A DNA stretch of 64,000 bases from contig NZ_PDZR01000001.1 of assembly GCF_002891535.1 (NCBI RefSeq), positions 620,001-684,000 of the forward strand. Direction: 5' to 3'. The translations under genes were made by a program, and so were the position numbers. Shown here piece by piece: positions 19,077 to 37,700 of this stretch. The notes below the pieces were generated by a model, which saw only the letters and a program-made list of their open reading frames with translations, was not told the DNA's origin and ran no database searches. The DNA comes from Methylocella silvestris (lineage in GTDB: Bacteria; Pseudomonadota; Alphaproteobacteria; Rhizobiales; Beijerinckiaceae). The first letter of the stretch is position 1. Each line of letters opens with the position of its first letter.

Positions 19077-19114
19077 GGCGCGTGGCCCTTAAGGCTCCGC
19101 GCCCTGATTTTTTT
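19077..19114 (+). terminator. Candidate rho-independent terminator upstream of secE
   Basis: GGCGCG (19077-19082) pairs with CGCGCC (19098-19103), with a second inner GCC/GGC stem, and seven T residues occupy 19108-19114. It would end a plus-strand transcript arriving from 18.6-19.07 kb, where no protein gene was recognised. Confidence 0.55.
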
Positions 19115-19249
19115 GTGGCAGGCGGCCAGCCGCGCTGGCTTGGGGTTCGTCGAAAAGGCCGGCTCCGTCTTCCTGTCGCCCTGTTGACAAGCGATTCAAT
19201 CCAGACCGCTCGGCGGTTTGGACGTTTCGCGCAGAGGTCTGAAGTTAAA

Positions 19250-19441
19250 ATGGTAAATCCCTTCCAGTTCATTCAGGAGGTTCGTACCGAGGCCGGCAAG
19301 GTGACCTGGCCGACGCGGCGCGAGACCATGATCACGACCGGCCTTGTTATTCTTATGGTCCTGTTCGCAAGCCTTTTCTTTGTGGCGGTCGATCAGACGT
19401 TGCGATTCGCCGTGACCCTGCTGATGGGTCTTGGACGTTGA
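19250..19441 (+). CDS. secE: Preprotein translocase subunit SecE
   Basis: A 63-residue protein with the conserved amphipathic segment (FIQEVRTEAGKVTWPTRRET) followed by one membrane helix, the short single-TM form of SecE. It is an essential part of the SecYEG channel in the inner membrane. The frame is open upstream to 19082, but the conserved start is ATG 19250. nusG follows at 33 bp, the classical arrangement. Confidence 0.95.
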   Translation: MVNPFQFIQEVRTEAGKVTWPTRRETMITTGLVILMVLFASLFFVAVDQTLRFAVTLLMGLGR

Positions 19442-19473
19442 TCGCAACACAACGGAGTTCGGAAGCTGTCCCA

Positions 19474-20004
19474 ATGAGCATGCGCTGGTACATCGTCCAC
19501 GCCTATTCGAACTTCGAAAAGAAGGTCGCAGAATCAATCAAGGAGCAGGCGGCGCAGCGCGGCCTCGCGGCCAAGTTCGAGGAGATCCTCGTGCCGACCG
19601 AGCAGGTCGTCGAGGTGCGCCGGGGCCGCAAGATCAATTCGGAGCGCAAGTTCTTTCCGGGCTACGTGCTTGTAAAATGTGATCTTTCTGACGATATCTA
19701 CCATCTCATAAAGAACACGCCGAAGGTCACCGGCTTCCTTGGCGCTGACAAGAAGCCGATGCCGATCTCCGACGCCGAGGCGGATCGCATCAAGGGGCAG
19801 GTCGCCGACGGCGTCGAGCGGCCGAAAGCGTCGATCTCGTTCGAGATCGGCGAGACCGTGCGGGTCGCCGACGGACCTTTCGCCTCCTTCAACGGCACTG
19901 TCGAGGAGGTCGACGAGAGCCGCTCGCGGGTCAAGGTCGCCGTTTCGATCTTTGGTCGCGCCACGCCGGTGGAGCTGGAATACGCTCAGGTCGAGAAGGT
20001 CTGA
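19474..20004 (+). CDS. nusG: Transcription termination/antitermination protein NusG
   Basis: A 177-residue protein starting MSMRWYIVHAYSNFEKKVAE, with the N-terminal RNA-polymerase-binding NGN domain (PGYVLV at about 63-68) and the C-terminal KOW domain (about 122-177). It links RNA polymerase to Rho or to the ribosome. I chose ATG 19474, which has GGAAG 9 bases upstream, over the in-frame codon at 19438 inside the secE end. Confidence 0.96.
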   Translation: MSMRWYIVHAYSNFEKKVAESIKEQAAQRGLAAKFEEILVPTEQVVEVRRGRKINSERKFFPGYVLVKCDLSDDIYHLIKNTPKVTGFLGADKKPMPISDAEADRIKGQVADGVERPKASISFEIGETVRVADGPFASFNGTVEEVDESRSRVKVAVSIFGRATPVELEYAQVEKV

Positions 20005-20134
20005 GGGCCTGGAGAATTCGGGCTTAGCCGCCCGGACGCGCGGCGGAAAATCCGCCGTGACACAGACGTGGGAGACAGGGCCCGGCGCGCCACGCCGATG
20101 TCCATAAAGTCGCACCACGACCGCAACCGCCGCG

Positions 20135-20156
20135 CGAGGTCTTTCGCAAGACCTCG
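20135..20156 (+). promoter_or_regulatory. Perfect hairpin in the rplK leader, candidate L1 autoregulatory site
   Basis: CGAGGTCTT and AAGACCTCG form a perfect 9-bp stem around TCGC, ending 23 bases before the rplK start codon. In other bacteria L1 represses its own operon by binding the rplK leader. That this hairpin is the site is inference. A smaller 7-bp hairpin lies at 20041-20057. Confidence 0.45.
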
Positions 20157-20179
20157 GCTGGCTTGTATGGGAGTTTAAC

Positions 20180-20608
20180 ATGGCGAAGAAGATCACGGGT
20201 TTCGTGAAGCTTCAGGTGCCGGCCGGGGCGGCCAATCCGTCGCCCCCGATCGGTCCCGCGCTCGGTCAGCGCGGCTTGAACATCATGGAGTTTTGCAAGG
20301 CCTTCAATGCGCGCACCGCGCAGATGGAGAAGGGGACGCCGATTCCCGTCGTCATCACGGCCTATGGCGATCGCTCCTTCACCTTCGAGATGAAGCTGCC
20401 GCCGGTTTCTTATTTTCTGAAGAAGGCGTCCGGCATCACGTCGGGATCGAAGACGGCGGGCCGCGGCTTCGCCGGGAAGATCTCCAAGGCGCAGATCCGC
20501 GAGATCGCCGAGAAGAAAATGCCCGATCTGAATTGCGCGTCGGTCGACGCCGCGATGACGATGATCGAAGGCTCCGCCCGGTCTATGGGCCTTGAGATTA
20601 CGGGGTAA
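20180..20608 (+). CDS. rplK: 50S ribosomal protein L11
   Basis: A 142-residue protein with the L11 signatures: [23 protein letters not shown] near the N-terminus, spanning the thiostrepton-hinge prolines, and a C-terminal rRNA-binding domain ([20 protein letters not shown] at about 116-135). It forms the GTPase-associated stalk base with L10 and L7/L12. rplA follows after 4 bp. Confidence 0.97.
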   Translation: MAKKITGFVKLQVPAGAANPSPPIGPALGQRGLNIMEFCKAFNARTAQMEKGTPIPVVITAYGDRSFTFEMKLPPVSYFLKKASGITSGSKTAGRGFAGKISKAQIREIAEKKMPDLNCASVDAAMTMIEGSARSMGLEITG

Positions 20609-20612
20609 GAAC

Positions 20613-21308
20613 ATGGCTCACATTGGAAAGCGCATCAGCAAGGCGCGCGAAGGCATCGACCGGGTGAAGCTCTACCCTATCCGCGACGCAATCGCGCTCA
20701 TCAAGGAGCGGGCCAGCGCGAAATTCGACGAAACCGTTGAAATCGCGATGAATCTTGGCGTCGATCCGAAGCACGCGGACCAGATGGTGCGCGGCGTCGT
20801 CAATCTCCCCAACGGCACCGGCCGCACGCTGCGCGTCGCCGTCTTCGCCCGTGGCGCGAAGGCCGACGAGGCGACGGCGGCGGGAGCCGATATTGTCGGC
20901 GCGGAGGATCTTGTCGCGAGCGTGCAGGGCGGGACCATCGCCTTCGACCGCTGCATCGCGACGCCCGATATGATGCCGCTCGTCGGCCGTCTCGGCAAGG
21001 TGCTCGGCCCGCGCGGCCTGATGCCGAACCCGAAGGTCGGAACGGTCACCATGGACGTCGCCGCCGCGGTCAAGGCCTCGAAAGGCGGGGCGGTCGAGTT
21101 CCGTGTCGAAAAGGCCGGGATCATCCAGGGCAGCGTCGGCAAGGCGTCCTTCGATGACGACAAGCTCGCCGAAAATATCGCGGCTTTCGTTGACGCCGTG
21201 GCCAAGGCCAAGCCACAGGGGGCCAAGGGCACCTATATTCAGCGCGTCGCGATCTCCTCGACGATGGGTCCGGGAGTCAAGGTCGACCCCGCGACGCTGA
21301 CCGCCTGA
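20613..21308 (+). CDS. rplA: 50S ribosomal protein L1
   Basis: A 231-residue two-domain protein of standard length, with [18 protein letters not shown] as the diagnostic segment. It binds the mobile L1 stalk of 23S rRNA and commonly represses the rplK-rplA mRNA. The start is ATG 20613 with a GGGGTAAG-type site. An upstream in-frame codon at 20592 overlaps rplK and is not used. Confidence 0.97.
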   Translation: MAHIGKRISKAREGIDRVKLYPIRDAIALIKERASAKFDETVEIAMNLGVDPKHADQMVRGVVNLPNGTGRTLRVAVFARGAKADEATAAGADIVGAEDLVASVQGGTIAFDRCIATPDMMPLVGRLGKVLGPRGLMPNPKVGTVTMDVAAAVKASKGGAVEFRVEKAGIIQGSVGKASFDDDKLAENIAAFVDAVAKAKPQGAKGTYIQRVAISSTMGPGVKVDPATLTA

Positions 21309-21864
21309 GGCGTTAATCGCGATTTATTGCTTGACATCGGCCGAAAATTTGCTCGGGGCCTTGGCAGCGCCGATCGGTTGGTCTAAATAGAGTGTTCGGG
21401 GCTGATCCGTGATGGCGCCCCGCACCCATAAAGCTTCCGCGATCGCGAGCCGTCTATTTGACTTACGGGTTCAGTCTGTTGGCAAATAGGGTTCGTTGTC
21501 CGGTGGATAAGGCTGGAGGATAGACGGCGACGTCTGTCCTTTCCGGCCATGTCCTGTCCAAGACTGCAGGCGCCAAGCTCTCGGGCGAGGCTTAATTTCC
21601 CATCCAGTTCCGGTTCGTCCGGACGGGGAGGGGAGGCCAGCATAGACGGGGTCGATGACAAAGTTTCGGATGTGAGGCCGGCTTGCCGGCCCCTGTCCTT
21701 CGATTTTGGTCTACTCCCTCTGTCCGGAGCGGCTCGTTCGTTCCGGGGACAGGCACAGCGCCGTTGCGGCGCGGGTTCGCCCGCAAACCGCCGCGGCAAA
21801 TGCAGCCCGCGGGCCCGGCCTCTCAATCAGGAGGCCGATTTGGCCCGCTCCAGGAGAAAGCACT
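21309..21864 (+). promoter_or_regulatory. Long leader/promoter region of rplJL
   Basis: A 556-bp gap between rplA and rplJ. It contains TTGACA at about 21334, a TTGACT at about 21457 with AT-rich DNA about 18 bp on, a GCGGG-TTCG-CCCGC hairpin at 21771-21784 and a 7-bp hairpin (CGGCCTC/GAGGCCG) at 21816-21837, just before the ribosome binding site. L10 with L7/L12 represses translation through such leaders in other bacteria; the site here is inferred. No convincing ORF is present. Confidence 0.5.
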
Positions 21865-22380
21865 GTGGACAGAGCGGAAAAGAAGGAATGCGTCGAGTCG
21901 CTTTCCGAAGTCTTCAAATCGACTTCGGTTGTCGTCGTTGCGCATTATTCCGGCCTGACAGTGGCTCAGATGCAGAATTTGCGCAAGCAAATGCGCGCAG
22001 CCGGAGCCGCCGTGCAGGTCGCCAAGAACCGTCTCGTCAAGATCGCTTTGGAGGGTTCGGAGGTCGCTTCGATCGCCGACCTCATGCGTGGCCCGACCCT
22101 GATCGCCTATTCGGAGGATCCGGTGGCGGCGGCTAAGGCCGCCGTGGCTTTCGCCAAGGACAACGACAAGCTCGTGATCCTCGGCGGGGCGATGGGCAAG
22201 ACCGCGTTGAACGCGGACGCCGTGAAGTCGCTTGCGACCATGCCGTCCCTCGATGAACTGCGCGCCAAGCTCGTCGGCCTCATTCAGGCCCCGGCGACCA
22301 AGCTCGCCCAGCTCACCAATGCGCCGGCCGCCAAGCTCGCGCGGGTCTTTTCGGCTTACGCCGAAAAAGACGCCGCCTGA
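21865..22380 (+). CDS. rplJ: 50S ribosomal protein L10
   Basis: A 171-residue protein with the L10 pattern: [20 protein letters not shown], then [11 protein letters not shown], and a C-terminal helix ([13 protein letters not shown]) that holds L7/L12 dimers. The start is GTG 21865 with AGGAG 8-9 bases before it. The frame stays open to 21706, but that part lies in the untranslated leader. rplL follows after 53 bp. Confidence 0.96.
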   Translation: MDRAEKKECVESLSEVFKSTSVVVVAHYSGLTVAQMQNLRKQMRAAGAAVQVAKNRLVKIALEGSEVASIADLMRGPTLIAYSEDPVAAAKAAVAFAKDNDKLVILGGAMGKTALNADAVKSLATMPSLDELRAKLVGLIQAPATKLAQLTNAPAAKLARVFSAYAEKDAA

Positions 22381-22433
22381 CGGCCATTTCTTGACAGACC
22401 AACATCATCAATTGACCAATCGAAGGAACTGAC

Positions 22434-22811
22434 ATGGCTAATCTTGAAAAAATCGTCGAGGATCTCTCGAGCCTGACCGTGCTCGAGGCGGCGGAGCTCG
22501 CCAAGCTGCTTGAAGAGAAGTGGGGCGTCTCGGCCGCCGCCGCCGTCGCTGTCGCCGCTGGTCCCGCTGCGTCCGCCGCCGCGGCTCCTGTCGAGGAGCA
22601 GACCGAGTTCACCGTCGTGCTGGCGGCCATCGGCGACAAGAAGATCGAAGTGATCAAGGAAGTTCGCGCCGTGACCGGCCTCGGCCTCAAGGAGGCCAAG
22701 GATCTTGTCGAGGCCGCGCCGAAGCCCGTCAAGGAAGGCGTCACCAAGGAAGAGGCTGAGAAGATCAAGGCCGCTCTCGAAAAGGCCGGCGCGAAAGTCG
22801 AGCTTAAGTGA
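22434..22811 (+). CDS. rplL: 50S ribosomal protein L7/L12
   Basis: A 125-residue protein: N-terminal dimerisation domain ([20 protein letters not shown]), Ala-rich hinge at about 36-55, and C-terminal factor-binding domain with [20 protein letters not shown]. It forms the flexible stalk that recruits translation GTPases. The hinge is long and alanine-rich, as is typical of alphaproteobacteria. Confidence 0.97.
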   Translation: MANLEKIVEDLSSLTVLEAAELAKLLEEKWGVSAAAAVAVAAGPAASAAAAPVEEQTEFTVVLAAIGDKKIEVIKEVRAVTGLGLKEAKDLVEAAPKPVKEGVTKEEAEKIKAALEKAGAKVELK

Positions 22812-22925
22812 GATCGATCGCTGCGGCGATTGCAATCTGAATAACGGCGGCGCCTCGGAAACGGGGGGCCGTCGAACTGTTGCCGGAAGGTCGTGTTCGA
22901 GCCTTGCGGTTAAACGCGGCGCCAG

Positions 22926-22971
22926 AGCGTGGTGCCGGAAAGTTGCCGACTTTCCGGACGGACATCACGCT
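22926..22971. repeat. Palindromic intergenic repeat C
   Basis: Inner arms CCGGAAAGT and ACTTTCCGG flank a TGCCG loop, and outer arms AGCGTG and CACGCT close the stem. It lies in the 335-bp gap between rplL and rpoB, directly before repeat D. Neither has a T-tract. Confidence 0.65.
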
Positions 22972-22987
22972 CCAGATCGTCGGACTC

Positions 22988-23036
22988 GATCGCGTTTCAT
23001 GATTTTGGACTGGTTCAGTTCAAAATCATCGCGATC
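22988..23036. repeat. Palindromic intergenic repeat D
   Basis: Outer arms GATCGCG and CGCGATC enclose ATGATTTTG and its near-complement CAAAATCAT around a short loop. It is a second REP-like palindrome 16 bp after repeat C in the rplL-rpoB gap. The rest of that gap (22812-23146) shows no other feature apart from the rpoB ribosome binding region. Confidence 0.65.
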
Positions 23037-23146
23037 TGAAGCCGCGCCGCGGGGATCGAACGGTCCCGCTCCCAGCGTCCGAACTGGGGGCGGATGAGGC
23101 GATCGCCCGTTGGGGAGATCGCCGTTTTGAAAGGTGCGAGAGCGAC

Positions 23147-27277
<4,131 letters not shown>

Positions 27278-27392
27278 TTCGCGCCGGAACACCCTGCGGC
27301 GCGCACCTTTTCGGGCGGCGCGCCGCGTCCCGCAATTTTGGTTTCCGGCACGGGAGCGCGCCTTTGTCGCGCGCCGTCCCAAGCATCAGGAG

Positions 27393-31592
<4,200 letters not shown>

Positions 31593-31623
31593 CAAAGCCG
31601 CGACGAGGCGACCATCGAGCTGA

Positions 31624-31660
31624 AAGGAGCATGACTCTCGGGTCATGCTCCTTTTTTATT
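31624..31660 (+). terminator. Rho-independent terminator of the rpoBC operon
   Basis: A perfect 12-bp stem, AAGGAGCATGAC with GTCATGCTCCTT, has a 6-base loop and runs into a T-tract (31652-31657). Confidence 0.93.
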
Positions 31661-31808
31661 GCGGCAGGGGGGCCGGCGCCTTGGAGCAAGCTTCGCGATA
31701 GTTTGATCGATCAGAGTTTTAAGGGGCTGATGCGCCCTGCGTTTTTGCGTTTTCTTCGCCTCATGCGCGTGCCATTGTGGGCGCTGCAAGGGCAATTCGG
31801 GTTCCACC

Positions 31809-32576
31809 ATGCATGCAGCAAGACGCAGCGTCGTAGCTTTGGCCGCACTCCTTCTGATCGCTGCATTTGGCGCGCCGGAGGCCGCGTTTGCGCAATGGCG
31901 CAGCTATGGCGGCTATGAGGCCTATCCCTTCTATCCGCCGGCGCCTTTGCCGGCCTATCCCGACTATCCGTTGCCGCCCGGCGCGCGGCCCTATGGCTCG
32001 CAACCCGTCGCGCGCGGGGGCGATCCCTATTATGGCGGCTACTATCCCGACGCCGAGCCGCGCGGCGAAGCCTACGAGCCGCATGGCGGCGACCCGAGGA
32101 GTTCGGAACTCGCGGTCAACCACAATCAGCGAACCGCCATGGTGGTGCCAAATCCCACCAATGAGCCACCGGGCACGATCGTCATCGACACCCGTTCGCG
32201 GCATCTCTATCTAGTGCAGCCGGGCGGCAGGGCGATCCAATATGGCATCGGCGTCGGACGGCAAGGTTTTGAATGGAAGGGGACGGCGCGGATCGGGCGC
32301 AAGGCCGAATGGCCGCGCTGGATTCCGCCGAAGGAAATGCTGGCGCGGCGCCCTGATCTGCCGGAGTCGATGGAGGGCGGGCTTGAAAATCCGCTCGGCG
32401 CGCGCGCGCTCTATCTCTATCAAGGCAACAAGGACACGCTGTTTCGCATCCACGGCACCAATGAGCCGAATACGATAGGGCAGGCGGTGTCGTCCGGCTG
32501 CATCCGCATGATGAACGCCGATGTCATGGATCTTTACGAGCGGGTTGGCGTCGGCGTGCGGGTGGTTGTGTTGTAG
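31809..32576 (+). CDS. L,D-transpeptidase (YkuD domain), secreted
   Basis: A 255-residue protein with a signal peptide (about 1-28, cut after AFA), a Pro/Tyr/Gly-rich linker (about 30-90) and a YkuD catalytic domain. The active-site motif is HGTNEPNTIGQAVSSGCIRM with the nucleophilic Cys. It should make 3-3 crosslinks or attach proteins to peptidoglycan in the periplasm. A paralogue with nearly the same active-site region lies at 42.9 kb. It stands alone after the rpoC terminator and converges on the GIY-YIG-like gene. Confidence 0.9.
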   Translation: MHAARRSVVALAALLLIAAFGAPEAAFAQWRSYGGYEAYPFYPPAPLPAYPDYPLPPGARPYGSQPVARGGDPYYGGYYPDAEPRGEAYEPHGGDPRSSELAVNHNQRTAMVVPNPTNEPPGTIVIDTRSRHLYLVQPGGRAIQYGIGVGRQGFEWKGTARIGRKAEWPRWIPPKEMLARRPDLPESMEGGLENPLGARALYLYQGNKDTLFRIHGTNEPNTIGQAVSSGCIRMMNADVMDLYERVGVGVRVVVL

Positions 32577-32624
32577 GCATGGTGAGTTGCCCGAGCAGCT
32601 GTCGACACAGAGATGCGTCGCATC

Positions 32625-33113
32625 TTAATGAGTGTCGAACTCATCCAGCAGTAAATCGTATTCAAGGTGCGCGTAGAGTTCGAGAAAGTACTGCCGCATC
32701 GGATCAGTCACTTCAATGAAACGCACTTCCATGCGTTTTATCAGCTCGATTTGTTCAAGAAACACAGTCAAAAAAGCGTCGTCGCGAAATAAAGCTGCCG
32801 CTCCGCCTGCGGGTCTATATGTCGCGACCTTGCCGAGTATTTTTCGCGTTCGCTTCATCGCGAAGGAAGCCGAGTGGCGGCTCTTGGCAACATGGCCGCG
32901 CAGACGGGCCTCCAAATTCCGGGTGCGGCCTACATGAACTGCACGTCCATTTTCATCAAACGCGTACATGCCTGATTTTGCTTTTTGAGAAACGCCTTTC
33001 GCTAAAATTGCCTCTGGGGAAGCAAGCCGCCTAAACAAATCCGGGATTTCCTGCGCTGCCTTAAAGAAGCGGTCGTTCAAAACCGCGCTTTCCGCATTGT
33101 CGGACATAGGCAT
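32625..33113 (-). CDS. GIY-YIG-like nuclease-fold protein
   Basis: About 162 residues. The segment KSGMYAFDENGRAVHVGRTR, followed by NLEARLRGHV, resembles a GIY-YIG core (first motif here G-M-Y, second V-H-V-G, then the Arg in RTRNLEARL), so a nuclease-type fold is likely. The canonical GIY/YIG letters are only partly kept, and activity is uncertain. The frame is open to 33194, overlapping the end of gltD by 17 bp; I chose ATG 33113 (MPMSDNA) or 33107 as more plausible. It is downstream of gltD on the same strand. Confidence 0.55.
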   Translation of the reverse strand: MPMSDNAESAVLNDRFFKAAQEIPDLFRRLASPEAILAKGVSQKAKSGMYAFDENGRAVHVGRTRNLEARLRGHVAKSRHSASFAMKRTRKILGKVATYRPAGGAAALFRDDAFLTVFLEQIELIKRMEVRFIEVTDPMRQYFLELYAHLEYDLLLDEFDTH

Positions 33114-33177
33114 CGAACTCAAGGCGATTGATTGGGCGACGGGCGCGCCCGCGGTTGCCGCGCTCGTCGCCATAGTT

Positions 33178-34596
<1,419 letters not shown>

Positions 34597-34754
34597 AAAA
34601 GCCCCTTCGACGGCGTTTCCCGTCCGCAACTCGCCCTGGTCACGTTCTGGCGCGTTCTCTGCCGCAAGGCCTCGAATGCGCGCCGATCAACAAGCAGGAT
34701 CCGCGCCTCTGGCGAGCCGGCGTCCCGGCTTGACAGAGGCGCGGCCCGCTCCCC

Positions 34755-37700
34755 TTACATTCCGACCGCCGCCATCAAGGTGCGGCCCTGATCCAGCTTC
34801 ATCTCTTCGATGGCGCGGCGATATTCGACCGGCATCACCTTGCGGAATTTGTGCCGGTATTCGTCCCAATTCTCAAGGATCAGCTCCGCCCGCGCCGAGC
34901 CTGTGTATTCGGCGTGATTTGAGATCAGCTGATGCAGGCGCTCTGCGTCGAAGCGGGTCATATCGCCCATCACATCGACGAGCCCGTGCGAGTCGAGATC
35001 GCCGCCCTGATGATAGCTGTCCTGCATCGCCTGTTCTTCTTCCTCGAGCGGCTGCAACTCGACCATCGCCATATTGCAGCGCTGCGCGAAATTTCCCGCC
35101 TCGTCGAGCACATAGGCGATGCCGCCAGACATGCCGGCGGCGAAGTTGCGCCCCGTCGAGCCGATGACGACGACGATCCCGCCCGTCATATATTCGCAGC
35201 CGTGATCGCCGACGCCCTCGACCACCGCGACCGCGCCGGAATTGCGCACGGCGAAACGTTCTCCGGCGACGCCGGAGAAATAACACTCGCCGGCAATGGC
35301 GCCATAGAGCGCGGTGTTGCCGACGATGATCGCCTCGTCCGCAAGGACGCGCGATGTGGCGGGAGGCCGGATGATGATCTTGCCGCCGGAGAGTCCCTTG
35401 CCGACATAGTCATTGGCCTGCCCATCGAGCTGCAGCCTCACGCCGGCGGCGAGCCAGGCGCCAAAACTCTGGCCGGCGGTGCCCGCAGCGAAAATGCTGA
35501 TCGTATCCGCCGGCAGGCCGACATGCCCGTAGCGTTTGGCGATCTCGCCGGACAACATGCTCCCGGTCGCGCGATCGGTGTTGTGGATCGGCGTTTCGAT
35601 CGTCACCTTGGTCCGCGCTTCAAGCGCGGGCATTGCCTGCGCAATCAGCTTGCGGTCGAGCACCTTGTCGAGCCCATGGTTCTGGGTCGTCGAGCGGTGG
35701 ATTGTCTCGCCGGGCCCAGGCTCGGGCTTATGGAACAGTTTGGTGAAGTCGAGCCCTTGCGCCTTCCAATGTGTGATCGCCTTTTGCTTGTCGAGCATCT
35801 GCATCTGCCCGACCATTTCGTCGACGGTGCGATAGCCCATCTGCGCCATCAGACCGCGCACTTCCTCCGCAATGAAGAAGAAGAAGTTGATGACATGTTC
35901 AGGCAGGCCGACGAAGCGCTTGCGCAGCACCGGGTCCTGCGTCGCGACGCCGACGGGGCAGGTGTTCAGGTGACATTTGCGCATCATGATGCAGCCCGCC
36001 GCGACGAGCGGCGCGGTGGCGAAGCCGAATTCGTCGGCGCCGAGCAGCGCTCCGACGATGACGTCGCGCCCGGTGCGCAAGCCGCCGTCGACCTGCACCG
36101 CGATGCGCGTGCGCAGGCGATTGAGGACAAGCGTCTGTTGCGTCTCGGCGAGCCCGATTTCCCATGGGCTGCCGGCATGTTTGATGGAGGTCAGCGGCGA
36201 AGCGCCGGTGCCGCCCTCATAGCCCGATATGGTGACGTGATCCGCGCGCGCCTTGGACACGCCGGCCGCAACCGTGCCGACGCCGATCTCGGAGACGAGT
36301 TTTACGGAGATCATCGCCGCCGGATTGACGTTTTTAAGATCGGTGATGAGCTGCGCCAGATCCTCGATTGAATAGATGTCATGATGCGGCGGCGGCGAAA
36401 TCAGGCCGACCCCTTGCGTCGAATGACGCACCTTGGCGATCACGGCGTCGACCTTATGGCCGGGTAGCTGGCCGCCTTCGCCGGGTTTTGCGCCCTGCGC
36501 CATCTTGATCTGGATCATGTCGGCGTTCATGAGATATTCGGCAGTGACGCCGAACCGTCCCGAGGCGACCTGCTTGATTGCCGAGCGCATCGAATCGCCG
36601 TTGGGGAGTGGCTTGTAGCGATCCGATTCCTCGCCGCCTTCGCCGGTGTTCGATTTGCCGCCAATCCGGTTCATGGCGATCGCGAGCGTCGTATGCGCCT
36701 CGCGCGAAATCGAGCCATAGGACATGGCGCCCGTCGAGAAGCGCCGGACGATCGTCGCCGCCGATTCAACTTCCTCGATCGGAACCGGCGTACGGCCGTC
36801 CTCTTCGGCGGTCTTGATGCGGAACAGCGACCGGATCGTCAACGGATTGGCGGTTTCCTCGTTGAGCAGCGCGGCATAGGCCTTGTAGGCGTCCGAATTG
36901 TTGCCGCGCACGGCGTGTTGCAGCAGTGTCACCGATTGCGGCGTCCAGGAATGCGCCTCGCCGCGGATGCGGAAGGCGTAATCGCCGCCGACGCCGAGCG
37001 CGTTGCGGTAGACCGGCGAATCGCCGAAGGCGTCCTTGTGGCGGCGCTCCGTTTCCTGCGCGATCTCCTTGAGGCCGACGCCGCCGATGTGGGTCGCGGT
37101 GCCGGTGAAATATTTCGCGACGAAATCGTCGGCGAGGCCCACGGCGTCGAAGATCTGCGCGCCGCAATAGGATTGATAGGTCGAAATGCCCATCTTCGAC
37201 ATGACCTTGAGAAGACCCTTGTCGACCGATTTGATGAAGCGCTTGCACGCTTCATAGCCGTCGACCTCCTCCGGAAACTCGTCGGCCATCGCGGCCAGGG
37301 TTTCGAAGGCGAGATAGGGGTTGATCGCTTCGGCGCCATAGCCGGCGAGCAGCGCGAAATGGTGCACCTCGCGCGCCTCGCCGGTCTCGACGACAAGACC
37401 GACCGAGGTCCGCAGCCCCTTGCGGATCAGATGATGATGGACGGCGGCGGTGGCGAGCAGCGCCGGAATCGGGATGCGGTCCGGGCCGGCGAGGCGATCC
37501 GAGAGGATGATGATGTTGAAGCCGCCCTTCACCGCCTGGTCAGCGCGGTCGCAAAGGCGCGCGATCGCCTCGCCCATGCCCTCGGCGCCGGCGTCCGCCT
37601 TATAGGTGATGTCGAGCGTCTTGGTGTCGAAGGTTTCCTCGAAATGGCCGATGGAACGAATCTTTTCGAGATCGCTGTTGGTCAGGATCGGCTGCCGAAC

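Noticed and set aside
19060-19249. Expected tRNA-Trp upstream of secE
   Set aside because: No cloverleaf could be built. Only a terminator-like hairpin is present.
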